A DNA stretch of 64,000 nt, taken from positions 2,852,001-2,916,000 of the forward strand of contig NZ_CP017580.1 of assembly GCF_001806325.1 (NCBI RefSeq), in the 5' to 3' direction. Shown here one piece after another: positions 16,728 through 24,664 of the stretch. The notes under the pieces were generated by a model. It made no database searches. It was not told where the DNA came from and saw only the letters and a program-made list of their open reading frames with translations. Every line of letters begins with the position of its first letter. Position 1 is the stretch's first letter. The position numbers and the translations under genes are program-made. The stretch comes from Curtobacterium sp. BH-2-1-1. GTDB taxonomy: Bacteria; Actinomycetota; Actinomycetes; Actinomycetales; Microbacteriaceae.

Positions 16728-18110
16728 GTGCCCACCCTCCGAGTCGCCATCGTCGGCGCAGGCCCCGCCGGCATCTACGCCGCCGACATCCTGCTGCGCG
16801 AGGCCCACGGCCACGACGTGTCGATCGACCTGTTCGAGCAGCTGCCCGCCCCCTACGGCCTGGTCCGCTACGGCGTCGCCCCGGACCACCCGCGCATCAA
16901 GGGCATCGTCAACGCGCTGCGCGACGTGCTCGACCGCGGTGTCGTCCGGCTGTTCGGCAACGTCCGCTTCGGCGAGGACATCACCCTCGACGACCTCCGG
17001 CAGCACTACCACGCGGTCGTGTTCTCGACGGGTGCGATCAAGGACGCCGACCTCGACGTCCCCGGTGTCGAGCTCGAGGGGTCGTACGGCGCCGCCGAGT
17101 TCGTCAGCTGGTTCGACGGCCACCCCGACGTCCCGCGCACGTGGCCGCTCGAGGCCGAGAGCGTCGCGGTGATCGGCAACGGCAACGTCGCCCTCGACGT
17201 CTCGCGCATCCTCGCGAAGCACGCCGACGACCTGCTGCCGACAGAGATCCCCGCGAACGTGTACGAGGGGCTCAAGGCGTCCCCGGTCACCGACGTGCAC
17301 GTGTTCGGCCGCCGCGGACCGGCGCAGGTGAAGTTCACCCCGCTCGAGCTCCGCGAGCTCGGCGAGCTCCGCGACGTCGACATGATCGTCTACGACGAGG
17401 ACTTCGACCACGACGAGGCCTCGAAGACCGCCATCGCCACGAACAAGCAGGTCATGGTGATGAACCGCGTCCTCGAGCAGTGGCGCACCCGTGAGACCGG
17501 CCAGGCGAGCCGCCGACTGCACCTGCACTTCTACGCGAAGCCCCTCGAGTTCGTCGGCGAGGACGGCAAGCTCACCGCCATCCGGTACGAGCGCACGCGG
17601 CCGAACGGCCAGGGCGGCGTCGAGGGCACGGGCGAGATCCGCGAGATCCCGATCCAGGCCGCCTACCGTGCGGTCGGGTACTTCGGCTCTCCGTTGCCCG
17701 GCGTCCCGTTCGACGAGCGCCACGGCGTCATCCCGAACCACGAGGGCCAGGTCCTCGACGACGACAACCAGCAGATCCCGGGCGTCTACGCGACCGGCTG
17801 GATCAAGCGCGGCCCCGTCGGGCTCATCGGCCACACCAAGTCCGACGCGATGGAGACCGTCCAGCACATCGTGAACGACCAGGCGAGCTGGTGGACCCCG
17901 GCCGACCCGTCCGAGGGCGCGATCCCGGCCCTGCTCGCCGAGCGTGGTGTCGAGTACACCGACCTCGACGGCTGGCACAACCTCGACACCCACGAGCTCG
18001 CCCTCGGCGAGGCCGAGGGCCGCGAACGCATCAAGGTCGTCCCGCGCGAGGACATGGTCGACGTGTCCCTCGGCCGCGTCGACGCCCGCACGGGCTCGGC
18101 GACGAGCTGA
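16728..18110 (+). CDS. Ferredoxin/flavodoxin-NADP+ reductase (FprA-like, adrenodoxin-reductase type)
   Basis: FAD- and NADP-binding oxidoreductase of 460 residues that shuttles electrons between NADPH and ferredoxin. The FAD-binding GAGPAGIYAADILL is at residues 9-22, followed by the family block APYGLVRYGVAPDHPRIKG. The NADP-binding VIGNGNVALDVSRIL and the VFGRRGPAQVKFT motif follow, and the C-terminal FAD-contact ATGWIKRGPVGLIGHTK is intact. The start is GTG 16728 with a GGAGA site. The length and motifs match mycobacterial FprA closely. The gene stands between the polyprenyl synthase and a membrane protein; its redox partner is not encoded here. Confidence 0.92.
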   Translation: MPTLRVAIVGAGPAGIYAADILLREAHGHDVSIDLFEQLPAPYGLVRYGVAPDHPRIKGIVNALRDVLDRGVVRLFGNVRFGEDITLDDLRQHYHAVVFSTGAIKDADLDVPGVELEGSYGAAEFVSWFDGHPDVPRTWPLEAESVAVIGNGNVALDVSRILAKHADDLLPTEIPANVYEGLKASPVTDVHVFGRRGPAQVKFTPLELRELGELRDVDMIVYDEDFDHDEASKTAIATNKQVMVMNRVLEQWRTRETGQASRRLHLHFYAKPLEFVGEDGKLTAIRYERTRPNGQGGVEGTGEIREIPIQAAYRAVGYFGSPLPGVPFDERHGVIPNHEGQVLDDDNQQIPGVYATGWIKRGPVGLIGHTKSDAMETVQHIVNDQASWWTPADPSEGAIPALLAERGVEYTDLDGWHNLDTHELALGEAEGRERIKVVPREDMVDVSLGRVDARTGSATS

Positions 18111-18129
18111 CCGGCAGCCCGCGAACGCC

Positions 18130-19248
18130 ATGACGACCGCACGCCCCGCACCGCCCACCGCGCTGCGGGGCGTGTCCGTCTCCGGGGTCCGGCTCGAGGG
18201 CGTCGACGTCGCCCGTGCGCTGGCGCTGCTCGGCATGATGGCGACCCACGTCGGGGGCATCGCCGACCAGGTCGACTGGTCCGACCCCGGCACCTGGGCC
18301 GCCGTCGCCCACGGTCGCTCGTCGTCGCTCTTCGCGGTGCTCGCCGGGGCCTCGATCGGTCTGACGAGCGGTCGGACGTCGCCGCCCGGCCCGCCGCGGA
18401 TCGGTCGGGTCCGTGGCCGGCTCGCGATCCGCGCGCTCGTCGTCGTCGCGGTCGGCCTGCTGCTCATGGCGCTGCAGACCCCCGTCTACGTCATCCTCCC
18501 GACGTACGGCGTGCTGTTCCTGCTGGCGATCCCGGTGCTCCGGGTCCGTGCGCGCTGGCTGCTGGTCCTCGCTGCGGCGTGCGCCGTGCTGTCGCCCGTC
18601 GTCGCCCTCGGCATCGTCCCGCTCTACGCGGGCGCCGGCATGTGGGAGGTGCAGCTCGGCCTCGTCTACCCCGTGGTCACCTTCCTGGCGTACGTGCTGG
18701 TCGGTCTCGCGGTCGCCCGTGTCGGACTGGAGGCGCGGCGCACCCAGGTGGTCCTCCTCGCGTCCGGCACGGTGGTCGCCGCCCTCGCCTACATCGTCGG
18801 CAACGCGGTCGCGCCGGTGCCCGCCGACGCCGGGTTCGCGTTCCCCGGCGTGCCGTACGCGGGCGAGGGGAGCACCGCCGCCGAGGCCACCGCGCAGCTG
18901 TTCCTGTCGCCGCGGGACCACTCCTCGTCGATCGTCGACGTCGTGGGGACCGCGGGGGTGGCCGTCGCCGTCATCGCGCTCTGCACGCTGGTGTTCGACG
19001 GGCGGGGAAAGGTCGTCCGACGCATCGGGTACCCGTTGGCCGCCGTGGGGTCGATGCCGCTCACGGTCTACGCGGGGCACCTCGTCGTGCTCGCGGCGTT
19101 GCCGACGTACCCGGACTCGGCGGCGGCGTGGGGCTGGTTCGCGCTGGGGTCGATCGCGTTCGCGATGCTCTGGCGGCGGTTCCTCGGGCGGGGACCGCTC
19201 GAGCGCGTGACGGCCCGGCTCACCCGCCTGGTGCCGGACCCGCGCTGA
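18130..19248 (+). CDS. Polytopic membrane protein, HGSNAT/DUF418-like acyltransferase family
   Basis: A 372-residue membrane protein with about ten hydrophobic segments. Residues 20-40 (RLEGVDVARALALLGMMATH) carry the Arg/Asp-Arg-Leu pattern typical of the heparan-alpha-glucosaminide N-acetyltransferase/DUF418 clan, in which the following His (here in MMATHVGG) is the presumed acyl carrier. Later, SMPLTVYAGHLVVLA matches the C-terminal signature with a conserved His. ATG 18130 lies 19 bases after the fprA-like stop, so the two may be co-transcribed. It probably transfers an acyl group to an extracytoplasmic glycan or lipid, but the substrate is unknown. Confidence 0.75.
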   Translation: MTTARPAPPTALRGVSVSGVRLEGVDVARALALLGMMATHVGGIADQVDWSDPGTWAAVAHGRSSSLFAVLAGASIGLTSGRTSPPGPPRIGRVRGRLAIRALVVVAVGLLLMALQTPVYVILPTYGVLFLLAIPVLRVRARWLLVLAAACAVLSPVVALGIVPLYAGAGMWEVQLGLVYPVVTFLAYVLVGLAVARVGLEARRTQVVLLASGTVVAALAYIVGNAVAPVPADAGFAFPGVPYAGEGSTAAEATAQLFLSPRDHSSSIVDVVGTAGVAVAVIALCTLVFDGRGKVVRRIGYPLAAVGSMPLTVYAGHLVVLAALPTYPDSAAAWGWFALGSIAFAMLWRRFLGRGPLERVTARLTRLVPDPR

Positions 19249-19251
19249 CCG

Positions 19252-19317
19252 CCGCCGTCGCGCACCCGCGCCCGCGCAGCCGCGCGCGGCACCGCCGTCG
19301 CGCACCCGCGCCCGCGC
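19252..19317. repeat. Direct repeat of 26 bp, 40-bp spacing
   Basis: The 26-base unit starting CCGCCGTCGCGCACCCGCGC occurs identically at 19252-19277 and 19292-19317, between the convergent acyltransferase-like gene and cardiolipin synthase. A GGTCGCGACC palindrome (19346-19355) joined to a half element CGCGCCTCCTGGGCC (19353-19367) follows. No coding potential was seen in this 127-base gap. Confidence 0.75.
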
Positions 19318-19375
19318 GACCACCCGCCGCCCGCACCTGCCCGCCGGTCGCGACCCGCGCCTCCTGGGCCGGCCG

Positions 19376-20836
19376 CTACTGCAGCGCCGCCGTGAGCCGC
19401 GCGACGTTGTCGAGCACCTGCGACCGACGCGGCCGCTCCACCCACGCGTCGAGCGTCAACTCGAAGCTGTGCTCCTTGTAGGCGTCCTGGACCTCGCGCA
19501 GCGCATCGACGAAGCGGCTGCCGCGGACCATCACGGACACCTCGAGGTTGAGGCTGAACGACCGCATGTCCATGTTGCTCGACCCGATCACCGCCACGTC
19601 GTCGTCGATCGTGAAGTGCTTCGCGTGCAGGATCGTCGGCGCCCGGTACAGCCAGATCTTCACGCCGGCCCGGAGCAGCCCCTCGTAGTAGGAGCGCTGC
19701 GCGTGCCAGGTCATCGCGTGGTCGCCCATCTCGCCGACGAACAGCTCGACCTCGACCCCGCGCTGCGCCGTGGTGGTGATGGCGTAGAGCATGGAGTCGT
19801 CGGGGACGAAGTACGGCGAGGTGATCGACACCTTCTGCTGGGCCGAGTAGAGCAGGGCGTTGAAGAGGCGCAGGTTGTTCTCGCCGTCGAACCCGGGGCC
19901 GGACGGGACGACCTGGCAGTCCAGTGCGTCACCGCGGTCGGCCCGCTGGACGGGGTCGCTCTCGCGGAGCAGCAGCTCGTCGGTCTCGCTGTACCAGTCG
20001 GTCACGAACAAGGCGTTGAGGCCGGCGACGACGGGACCCTCGAACCGCGCGAAGAGGTCCTTGTACTGCATTCCCTTGTCGATGTGGGACTTCAGGTCGT
20101 AGGACTTGTCGATGAGGTTCTGCGACCCGGTGAACGCGATCGACCCGTCGATGACCACGATCTTCCGGTGGTTGCGGAGGTCCGGGCGCTGGAACTTCCC
20201 CTGCAGCGGTAGCAGCGGGAGCATGAGGTGCCACTCGATGCCCGCGCGGTCCATGAACGCGAGGGTGTCCTTGTAGCCCGGGTAGCCGCGGCTCGCCCAG
20301 TGGTCGAGCAGGACCCGGACGGTGACGCCGCGGGCCTGGGCGCGGGCGAGCGCCTCGAAGAACGGGCGCGTGGTGTCGTCGAGGGTCGCGATGTAGAACT
20401 CGACGTGCACGAACCGCCGCGAGCCGTCGATCGCGCGGGTCATCTCGGCGATCGACTCGTCGTAGTCGGGGTAGAGCTCCGCGGAGTTGCCGCCCACCAG
20501 GGGCATGGCGCCGAGTTCGCGGTTCAGGCGGGTGATGCTGTCCAGCCACGCCGGCCACGGGTGGTCGCGCCGGACGCGCTCGATCCCCTCGGTCTGCTCG
20601 AGGATGTACGCGTTGATCTCGGTCTGCTTCTCACGCCGGGCGTGCGGGAGCTTCGTCGACCCGATGACGAGGAAGACGATGAACCCGATGTAGGGGATGA
20701 GGAAGATCGCCAGCAGCCAGGCCGTCGCGGTCTGCGGCTTCCGGTTGATCGGGACGTAGATGATCGAGAAGACGCGGATCGCCAGGTCCAGCAGGACCAG
20801 GAAGACCGTGATCGCGACGGTGAGCCAGTGCTCCAC
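19376..20836 (-). CDS. cls: Cardiolipin synthase (phospholipase D family)
   Basis: Membrane-bound phosphatidyltransferase of 486 residues that makes cardiolipin. The N-terminus has two membrane segments (a PLDc_N domain: VAITVFLVLLDLAIRVFSII and TATAWLLAIFLIPYIGFIVF). Two PLD catalytic domains follow: NHRKIVVIDGSIAFTGSQNL (near residue 218) and HAKHFTIDDDVAVIGSSNMD (near residue 404), both keeping H-x-K-x4-D. GTG 20836 is preferred over the longer frame because the membrane segment starts immediately after it. It begins 17 bases after the yajQ stop, so the two genes form an operon. Confidence 0.92.
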   Translation of the reverse strand: MEHWLTVAITVFLVLLDLAIRVFSIIYVPINRKPQTATAWLLAIFLIPYIGFIVFLVIGSTKLPHARREKQTEINAYILEQTEGIERVRRDHPWPAWLDSITRLNRELGAMPLVGGNSAELYPDYDESIAEMTRAIDGSRRFVHVEFYIATLDDTTRPFFEALARAQARGVTVRVLLDHWASRGYPGYKDTLAFMDRAGIEWHLMLPLLPLQGKFQRPDLRNHRKIVVIDGSIAFTGSQNLIDKSYDLKSHIDKGMQYKDLFARFEGPVVAGLNALFVTDWYSETDELLLRESDPVQRADRGDALDCQVVPSGPGFDGENNLRLFNALLYSAQQKVSITSPYFVPDDSMLYAITTTAQRGVEVELFVGEMGDHAMTWHAQRSYYEGLLRAGVKIWLYRAPTILHAKHFTIDDDVAVIGSSNMDMRSFSLNLEVSVMVRGSRFVDALREVQDAYKEHSFELTLDAWVERPRRSQVLDNVARLTAALQ

Positions 20837-20852
20837 AGCGGCGGGCGGCGCG

Positions 20853-21341
20853 TCAGCGGAAGTTGATGAACTGCAGCGGCACGTCGAACTCTTCACCCTT
20901 GAGGAGCTGGATCGTGTTCTGCAGGTCGTCGCGGCTCTTCGAGGAGACGCGCAGTTCGTCGCCCTGGATCTGGTTCTTCACGGTCTTCGGGGCGTTGGCC
21001 CGGAGGAACGCGCCGATCTTCTTCGCCACGTCCTGCTCGATGCCGTTCTTGAACTTCACCTCGATGCGGTACTCCTTGCCCGACGGGTACGGGTCGCCCG
21101 CGTCGAGGCTCTTGAGGCTGATGTTCCGCTTGATCGCCTTGCTCTGCAGGACGTCGAGGACGGCCTTCGCGCGCTCTTCCGAGTTCGCCTTGATCAGGAC
21201 GTCCTCACCGCTGAACGCGATCGATGCGTCGGCGCCCTTGAAGTCGTACCGCTGCTCGATCTCCTTGGCGGCCTGGTTGAGGGCGTTCTCCGCCTCCATC
21301 TTGTCGACCTTGCTGACCACGTCGAAGGAACTGTCTGCCAT
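20853..21341 (-). CDS. yajQ: YajQ-family nucleotide-binding protein
   Basis: A 162-residue cytoplasmic protein of the YajQ (UPF0234) family, whose characterised members bind nucleotides, including cyclic di-GMP in some proteobacteria. Family signatures are MADSSFDVVSKVD at the start, EIEQRYDFKG, SLKSLDAGDPYPSGKEYR and DELRVSSKSRDDLQ near the end. ATG 21341 is certain from the conserved N-terminus; TAGGCT on the minus strand (21349-21354) lies 7 nt upstream, so it is leaderless. It is followed by cls in the same operon. The ligand in actinobacteria is not established. Confidence 0.92.
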   Translation of the reverse strand: MADSSFDVVSKVDKMEAENALNQAAKEIEQRYDFKGADASIAFSGEDVLIKANSEERAKAVLDVLQSKAIKRNISLKSLDAGDPYPSGKEYRIEVKFKNGIEQDVAKKIGAFLRANAPKTVKNQIQGDELRVSSKSRDDLQNTIQLLKGEEFDVPLQFINFR

Positions 21342-21357
21342 GCGGGACAGCCTAACG

Positions 21358-21375
21358 GCGGACGGGAGGCGCGGT
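21358..21375. repeat. Half copy of the GACGGGAGGCGCGG element
   Basis: GCGGACGGGAGGCGCGGT matches the left arm of the full palindromes and lies just upstream of the yajQ promoter. The right arm is missing; the sequence continues TTCGGCACC. Confidence 0.6.
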
Positions 21376-21480
21376 TCGGCACCCGTGGATCGGCCCACGG
21401 TGGTCACGAGCACCGTCTCGGATCGGCTATGCTTTCATGCGCGCCTTCGGTTGGTGACTACACGGGCCGGGTGCGCACAT

Positions 21481-21565
21481 GGCAAGTTACCCAAGCGGCC
21501 AAAGGGATCTGACTGTAAATCAGCCGGCGTAGCCTTCGGGGGTTCGAATCCCTCACTTGCCACCA
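21481..21565 (+). tRNA. tRNA-Tyr (GTA)
   Basis: Class II tRNA. The acceptor stem GGCAAGT pairs with ACTTGCC (21555-21561), followed by discriminator A and an encoded CCA (21563-21565). The anticodon arm reads CTGACTGTAAATCAG with anticodon GTA at 21515-21517. A long variable arm precedes the T arm GGGGGTTCGAATCCCTC. A strong terminator follows at once. Confidence 0.96.
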
Positions 21566-21566
21566 T

Positions 21567-21603
21567 CGGAACGGCCCCGTCCTCATCGGACGGGGCCGTT
21601 CCG
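21567..21603 (+). terminator. Terminator after tRNA-Tyr
   Basis: A 14-bp perfect stem, CGGAACGGCCCCGT (21567-21580) with ACGGGGCCGTTCCG (21590-21603), has a 9-base loop and is followed by TTTCC. It starts two bases after the CCA end. Confidence 0.8.
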
Positions 21604-21622
21604 TTTCCGCGAGGATGGACGC

Positions 21623-22444
21623 ATGCCCTCCGACCTCACCTCCGTCCAGTTCGCCGACCTCGCCGAGTCCATCGCCCGTGAGGCAGCAGCGCTCGCCGCA
21701 CGCCGACGGGTCGAGGGGGTCGAGGTCGCCGACCGGAAGTCGAGCATCGTCGACGTGGTCACCGCTGCCGACCGCGAGGTCGAGGCACTCGTCCGGGCCC
21801 GGATCGCCGAGGCCCGGCCGGACGACGCGTTCTTCGGTGAGGAGTCCGGCACCGGCGCCGGAACCTCCGGCATCACGTGGGTGGTCGACCCGATCGACGG
21901 CACGGTCAACTACCTCTACGGCAGCGCCGAGTACGGCGTGAGCATCGGCGTGGTGCGCGGGCCGGCCGACCCGACCTCGTGGGAGCCGATCGCCGGCATC
22001 GTCGTCCAGCCCGCGACCGGCGTCGTGTTCCGCGCAGCCGCCGGCGAGGGTGCCACGCGCGACGGGGTGCCGCTGCACGTCGGGACGCCGGCCTCGCTCG
22101 CCGAGACACTCGTCGCCACCGGGTTCGGGTACACCGCCGAGCGCCGTCGGCAGCAGGTCGCGGTGCTCGCCGGACTCATCGGCGAGGTCCGCGACATCCG
22201 CCGTGGGGGAGCGGCCTCGCTGGACTGCTGCGCGGTGGGGGTCGGCACCGTGGACGCCTACTACGAGCGCGGGATCAACCCGTGGGACATGGCCGCCGGG
22301 TCGATCGTCGCCCGTGAGGCCGGCGCCGAGACCCGGATCTGGGAGGCCGGCGGCACGCGGTCGTTCCTCTTCTCCGCACCCGCGGTCGCGGACGAGCTCG
22401 CGGACCTGCTGCGGCTTCTCGAGGAGTCCGTGCTGGCCGGGTGA
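21623..22444 (+). CDS. Inositol monophosphatase family protein
   Basis: Lithium-sensitive-type Mg-dependent sugar/inositol phosphatase of about 273 residues. Family motifs are ADREVEALVRARI, the metal site FFGEESGTG, the signature WVVDPIDGTVNYLYG, and the second metal-site region RGGAASLDCCAVGVG...NPWDMAAGSIVAREAG. ATG 21623 is used because the frame upstream reads through the tRNA and its terminator. A GAGGAT hexamer (21611-21616) ends 6 nt before it, suggesting another leaderless mRNA. Substrates could be inositol 1-phosphate, histidinol phosphate or fructose 1,6-bisphosphate; the context does not decide. Confidence 0.9.
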   Translation: MPSDLTSVQFADLAESIAREAAALAARRRVEGVEVADRKSSIVDVVTAADREVEALVRARIAEARPDDAFFGEESGTGAGTSGITWVVDPIDGTVNYLYGSAEYGVSIGVVRGPADPTSWEPIAGIVVQPATGVVFRAAAGEGATRDGVPLHVGTPASLAETLVATGFGYTAERRRQQVAVLAGLIGEVRDIRRGGAASLDCCAVGVGTVDAYYERGINPWDMAAGSIVAREAGAETRIWEAGGTRSFLFSAPAVADELADLLRLLEESVLAG

Positions 22445-22498
22445 GGACATCCCGAGGACTGGCGTCTCCCGGACGCTCCTGCTAGCGTGCTCGGGTCC

Positions 22499-22515
22499 CG
22501 TTATCTGCTCGTTAC
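22499..22515. promoter_or_regulatory. Possible MtrA-type operator upstream of the M23 peptidase
   Basis: Two direct half-sites, CGTTAT (22499-22504) and CGTTAC (22510-22515), are separated by five bases, one helical turn apart. This is the GTAAC-N5-GTAAC-like arrangement reported for MtrA boxes near cell-wall hydrolase genes in actinobacteria. The second half-site also forms a small hairpin, CTCGTT/AACGAG. It lies 43 bases before the peptidase ATG. The assignment is by pattern only. Confidence 0.4.
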
Positions 22516-22557
22516 CAACGAGCGCGTCTCGCCCCGATCAGGATCCACGCCGAACAC

Positions 22558-23820
22558 ATGCCCCACGCTCCCCTCACGCCCGTGCACACCGACGGCTCCG
22601 TGGACGCTCCCGCACCGGTCGTCCACCTGACCCGACGGGCCCGCATCGAGGCGGAACGCGCGGCGGCGACGGCGTCCTCCGGGGGAGCACCGGAGCGCGT
22701 CGAGCACGCGACGGCCGTGGCGGAGGCGAGCCGCGCCTCCCGCGCCTCCCGGGCCTCCCTCGGTGACTCGACCTTCGACGACCTGGTGAGCCCGGGGACA
22801 CCCGCGACCCCGGCCGCGCCCGTGTCGCCCGTCGACCTCGCGCCGGCCTCGCCCGCGATGCCCGCGGCGACCGCATCGCCCGTGACGCCGCCGGCGCCCT
22901 CGTCGCCGGTCGTGGCTGCTGCCCCTGCGGTCGCGGCACCCACACCGTCCGCGCCGTCCGCGCGCCGTGTCCTCGGGCAGGTGCCGGCGTCCCGTCGGAC
23001 CGGGCGTGCCACCACCGCCCCCGTGCAGGCCGACCGGGCCACGCGCCACATCGCTCGCACGGCTCCGGCTGCAGCGACTCCGGTCGCCGGGGTCGCGCCG
23101 CGTGCCGCGCGGGGGTCGCAGGGTGCGTCGTTCCGTCGGGCGGCCTCGCGGGTGACGGCCGTCGGCGCGCTGCTGTTCGTCGCGGGGCTCGTCGTGTCGA
23201 CCTCGCTGCCCGCACAGGCGCTGTACACCCCCGAGCCCGGCTCGACGTCGGCGCGGGCGACGGCCTCGGGCGACACGCAGTCCCTCAGCGTCGGTGCCGG
23301 TGCGACCGACGCCGAGACGAACCGCGACCAGTACTCGGTGTCCTCGGCGACGCAGTACAAGAACGTCGACTCCTCGAGCTTCACGAACGACCCGAACGGC
23401 ACGATCCAGTGGCCGTTCCTGACCGGTGTGCCGATCACCTCCGGGTTCGGCGGACGCCAGGTCGAGGGGTGCTCCTTCTGCTCGACGAACCACATGGGCG
23501 TCGACTTCGCTCCGGGTGAGGGCACGCCGATCCGGGTCATCGCCGCCGGCACCGTCCTCAAGGTGCAGGCCAACGACGGCGGCTTCGGCAACGACGTCTG
23601 GGTCGAGCACGACGTCGACGGCAAGCAGTTCGTCAGCGTCTACGGCCACATGGAGGACAACTCCTTCAAGGTCGTCAAGGGCCAGCAGGTCGAGGTCGGC
23701 GACGAGCTCGGTCTGGTCGGCAGCACCGGCAACTCGACCGGTCCGCACCTGCACCTCGAGGTGCACGTCGACGGTGTCCCGGTGGACCCGCTGGCGTGGC
23801 TCGAGGCCAACGCGAACTAG
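22558..23820 (+). CDS. M23 family metallopeptidase, secreted or membrane-anchored
   Basis: Zinc endopeptidase (LytM fold) expected to cut or bind peptidoglycan cross-links. It has 420 residues: a long Ala/Pro/Thr/Val-rich N-terminal region (about 1-195, including a RAS-RAS-RAS repeat), one hydrophobic segment (VTAVGALLFVAGLVVSTSLP, about 199-218) acting as anchor or signal, then an M23 domain (about 288-415). The zinc ligands are intact: HMGVDFAPG gives H-x3-D and TGPHLHLEV gives H-x-H; GHM lies between. CSFC supplies a cysteine pair near the first ligand. The start is ATG 22558; the long cytoplasmic-like N-terminus is unusual but in frame without interruption. Confidence 0.9.
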   Translation: MPHAPLTPVHTDGSVDAPAPVVHLTRRARIEAERAAATASSGGAPERVEHATAVAEASRASRASRASLGDSTFDDLVSPGTPATPAAPVSPVDLAPASPAMPAATASPVTPPAPSSPVVAAAPAVAAPTPSAPSARRVLGQVPASRRTGRATTAPVQADRATRHIARTAPAAATPVAGVAPRAARGSQGASFRRAASRVTAVGALLFVAGLVVSTSLPAQALYTPEPGSTSARATASGDTQSLSVGAGATDAETNRDQYSVSSATQYKNVDSSSFTNDPNGTIQWPFLTGVPITSGFGGRQVEGCSFCSTNHMGVDFAPGEGTPIRVIAAGTVLKVQANDGGFGNDVWVEHDVDGKQFVSVYGHMEDNSFKVVKGQQVEVGDELGLVGSTGNSTGPHLHLEVHVDGVPVDPLAWLEANAN

Positions 23821-23911
23821 CGGTTCAACGCGGCACGCCCGGGCGTCACGGCCGGTTCCTGACCACCGTCGCGGGTCTGCTATCCTCGTGTGGTGCCGCC
23901 GAGCGGTACAT

Positions 23912-23983
<72 letters not shown>

Positions 23984-24015
23984 CCGACCCGGTGCGGTAG
24001 TCGTGCCGGATCCTT

Positions 24016-24089
24016 GGCGGGGTAGCTCAGTTGGTTAGAGCACACGACTCATAATCGTGGGGTCGCGGGTTCAAGTCCCGCCCTCGCTA
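24016..24089 (+). tRNA. tRNA-Met (CAT), elongator type
   Basis: The acceptor stem GGCGGGG pairs with CCTCGCT through two G-U pairs; discriminator A. The anticodon stem CACGA/TCGTG encloses CTCATAA, anticodon CAT. The anticodon stem lacks the three G-C pairs of initiator tRNA and position 1 pairs with 72, so it is an elongator. A lysidine-modified isoleucine tRNA remains a weaker alternative. No encoded CCA. Confidence 0.9.
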
Positions 24090-24093
24090 CCGC

Positions 24094-24124
24094 AAGCCCG
24101 GCGATCCGTTCGCCGGGCTTTCGT
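24094..24124 (+). terminator. Terminator after tRNA-Met
   Basis: The stem AAGCCCGGCG (24094-24103) pairs with CGCCGGGCTT (24111-24120), loop ATCCGTT, followed by TCGT. It begins five bases after the tRNA. Confidence 0.8.
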
Positions 24125-24215
24125 CGTTCTCGGGCGGTGCCGCGCGCGCGTCTCGCGTGTGCGTCTCGCGTGCGGGTCGGCGTTGGCGTCGGTGCGCGTC
24201 GCGGCGGCGCAGCGT

Positions 24216-24624
24216 CGAACCACGTTCCCGACATCGAACCGGGCCCGCGACCTGGTTCCGTGTCGTTCCCGTGGTTCGTCCCGGCGCCCGCTCTTGGCGG
24301 GGCAGCGCCGCGGCGCTGCCGTGCCCGCCGCGTGGCCTCGGGCGCCTGCGCGCAACGCAAGTCGCCCCGAACCGGGGGAGTGCGCGGTTCGCCGTGCCTT
24401 GCGTTGTGCGGCACGCGTGCCGGCGGGGGCGACCGCTCGCCGTCGCGGTCCGCGGGCTGCGTCGAACCACGTTCCCGACGTCGAACCGGCCCCACCACCT
24501 GGTTCCGTGTCGTTCCCGTGGTTCGTTCGTGCCTCCGGCCGCGCCGGCCGCGCCGGGCGCCTGCGCACAACGCAAGTCACGCCGAACCGTGCGAAGACGC
24601 GGTTCGCAGCGACTTGCGTTGTGC
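24216..24624. repeat. Duplicated double-hairpin intergenic repeat (GAACC/GGTTC array)
   Basis: This is the core of a 575-base gene-free stretch (24090-24664). Two copies of a two-part element are present. Part A is a 63-base hairpin closed by CGAACCACG/CGTGGTTCG (24216-24278 and 24463-24525), with inner GAACC and GGTTC motifs 18, 18 and 19 bases apart in both copies. Part B is a 60-base hairpin closed by GCACAACGCAAG/CTTGCGTTGTGC (24350-24409 and 24565-24624; the second copy has a perfect 14-bp stem), with a nested CGAACCG/CGGTTCG. The segments between A and B differ. Apparent reading frames across it are GC artefacts: they run in several frames at once and no known family was seen. Confidence 0.8.
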
Positions 24625-24664
24625 GGCGTCCGGCGACGCGCCCGCGCCGCGCCCGCGCGCCGCG

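Noticed and set aside
22445-22557. Cyclic di-AMP (ydaO) riboswitch before the M23 peptidase
   Set aside because: The 113-base gap is too short and lacks the conserved multi-helix core; only the short GTTAC repeat is evident.
24016-24089. Initiator tRNA-fMet
   Set aside because: Position 1 pairs with 72 and the anticodon stem lacks the three consecutive G-C pairs of initiators.
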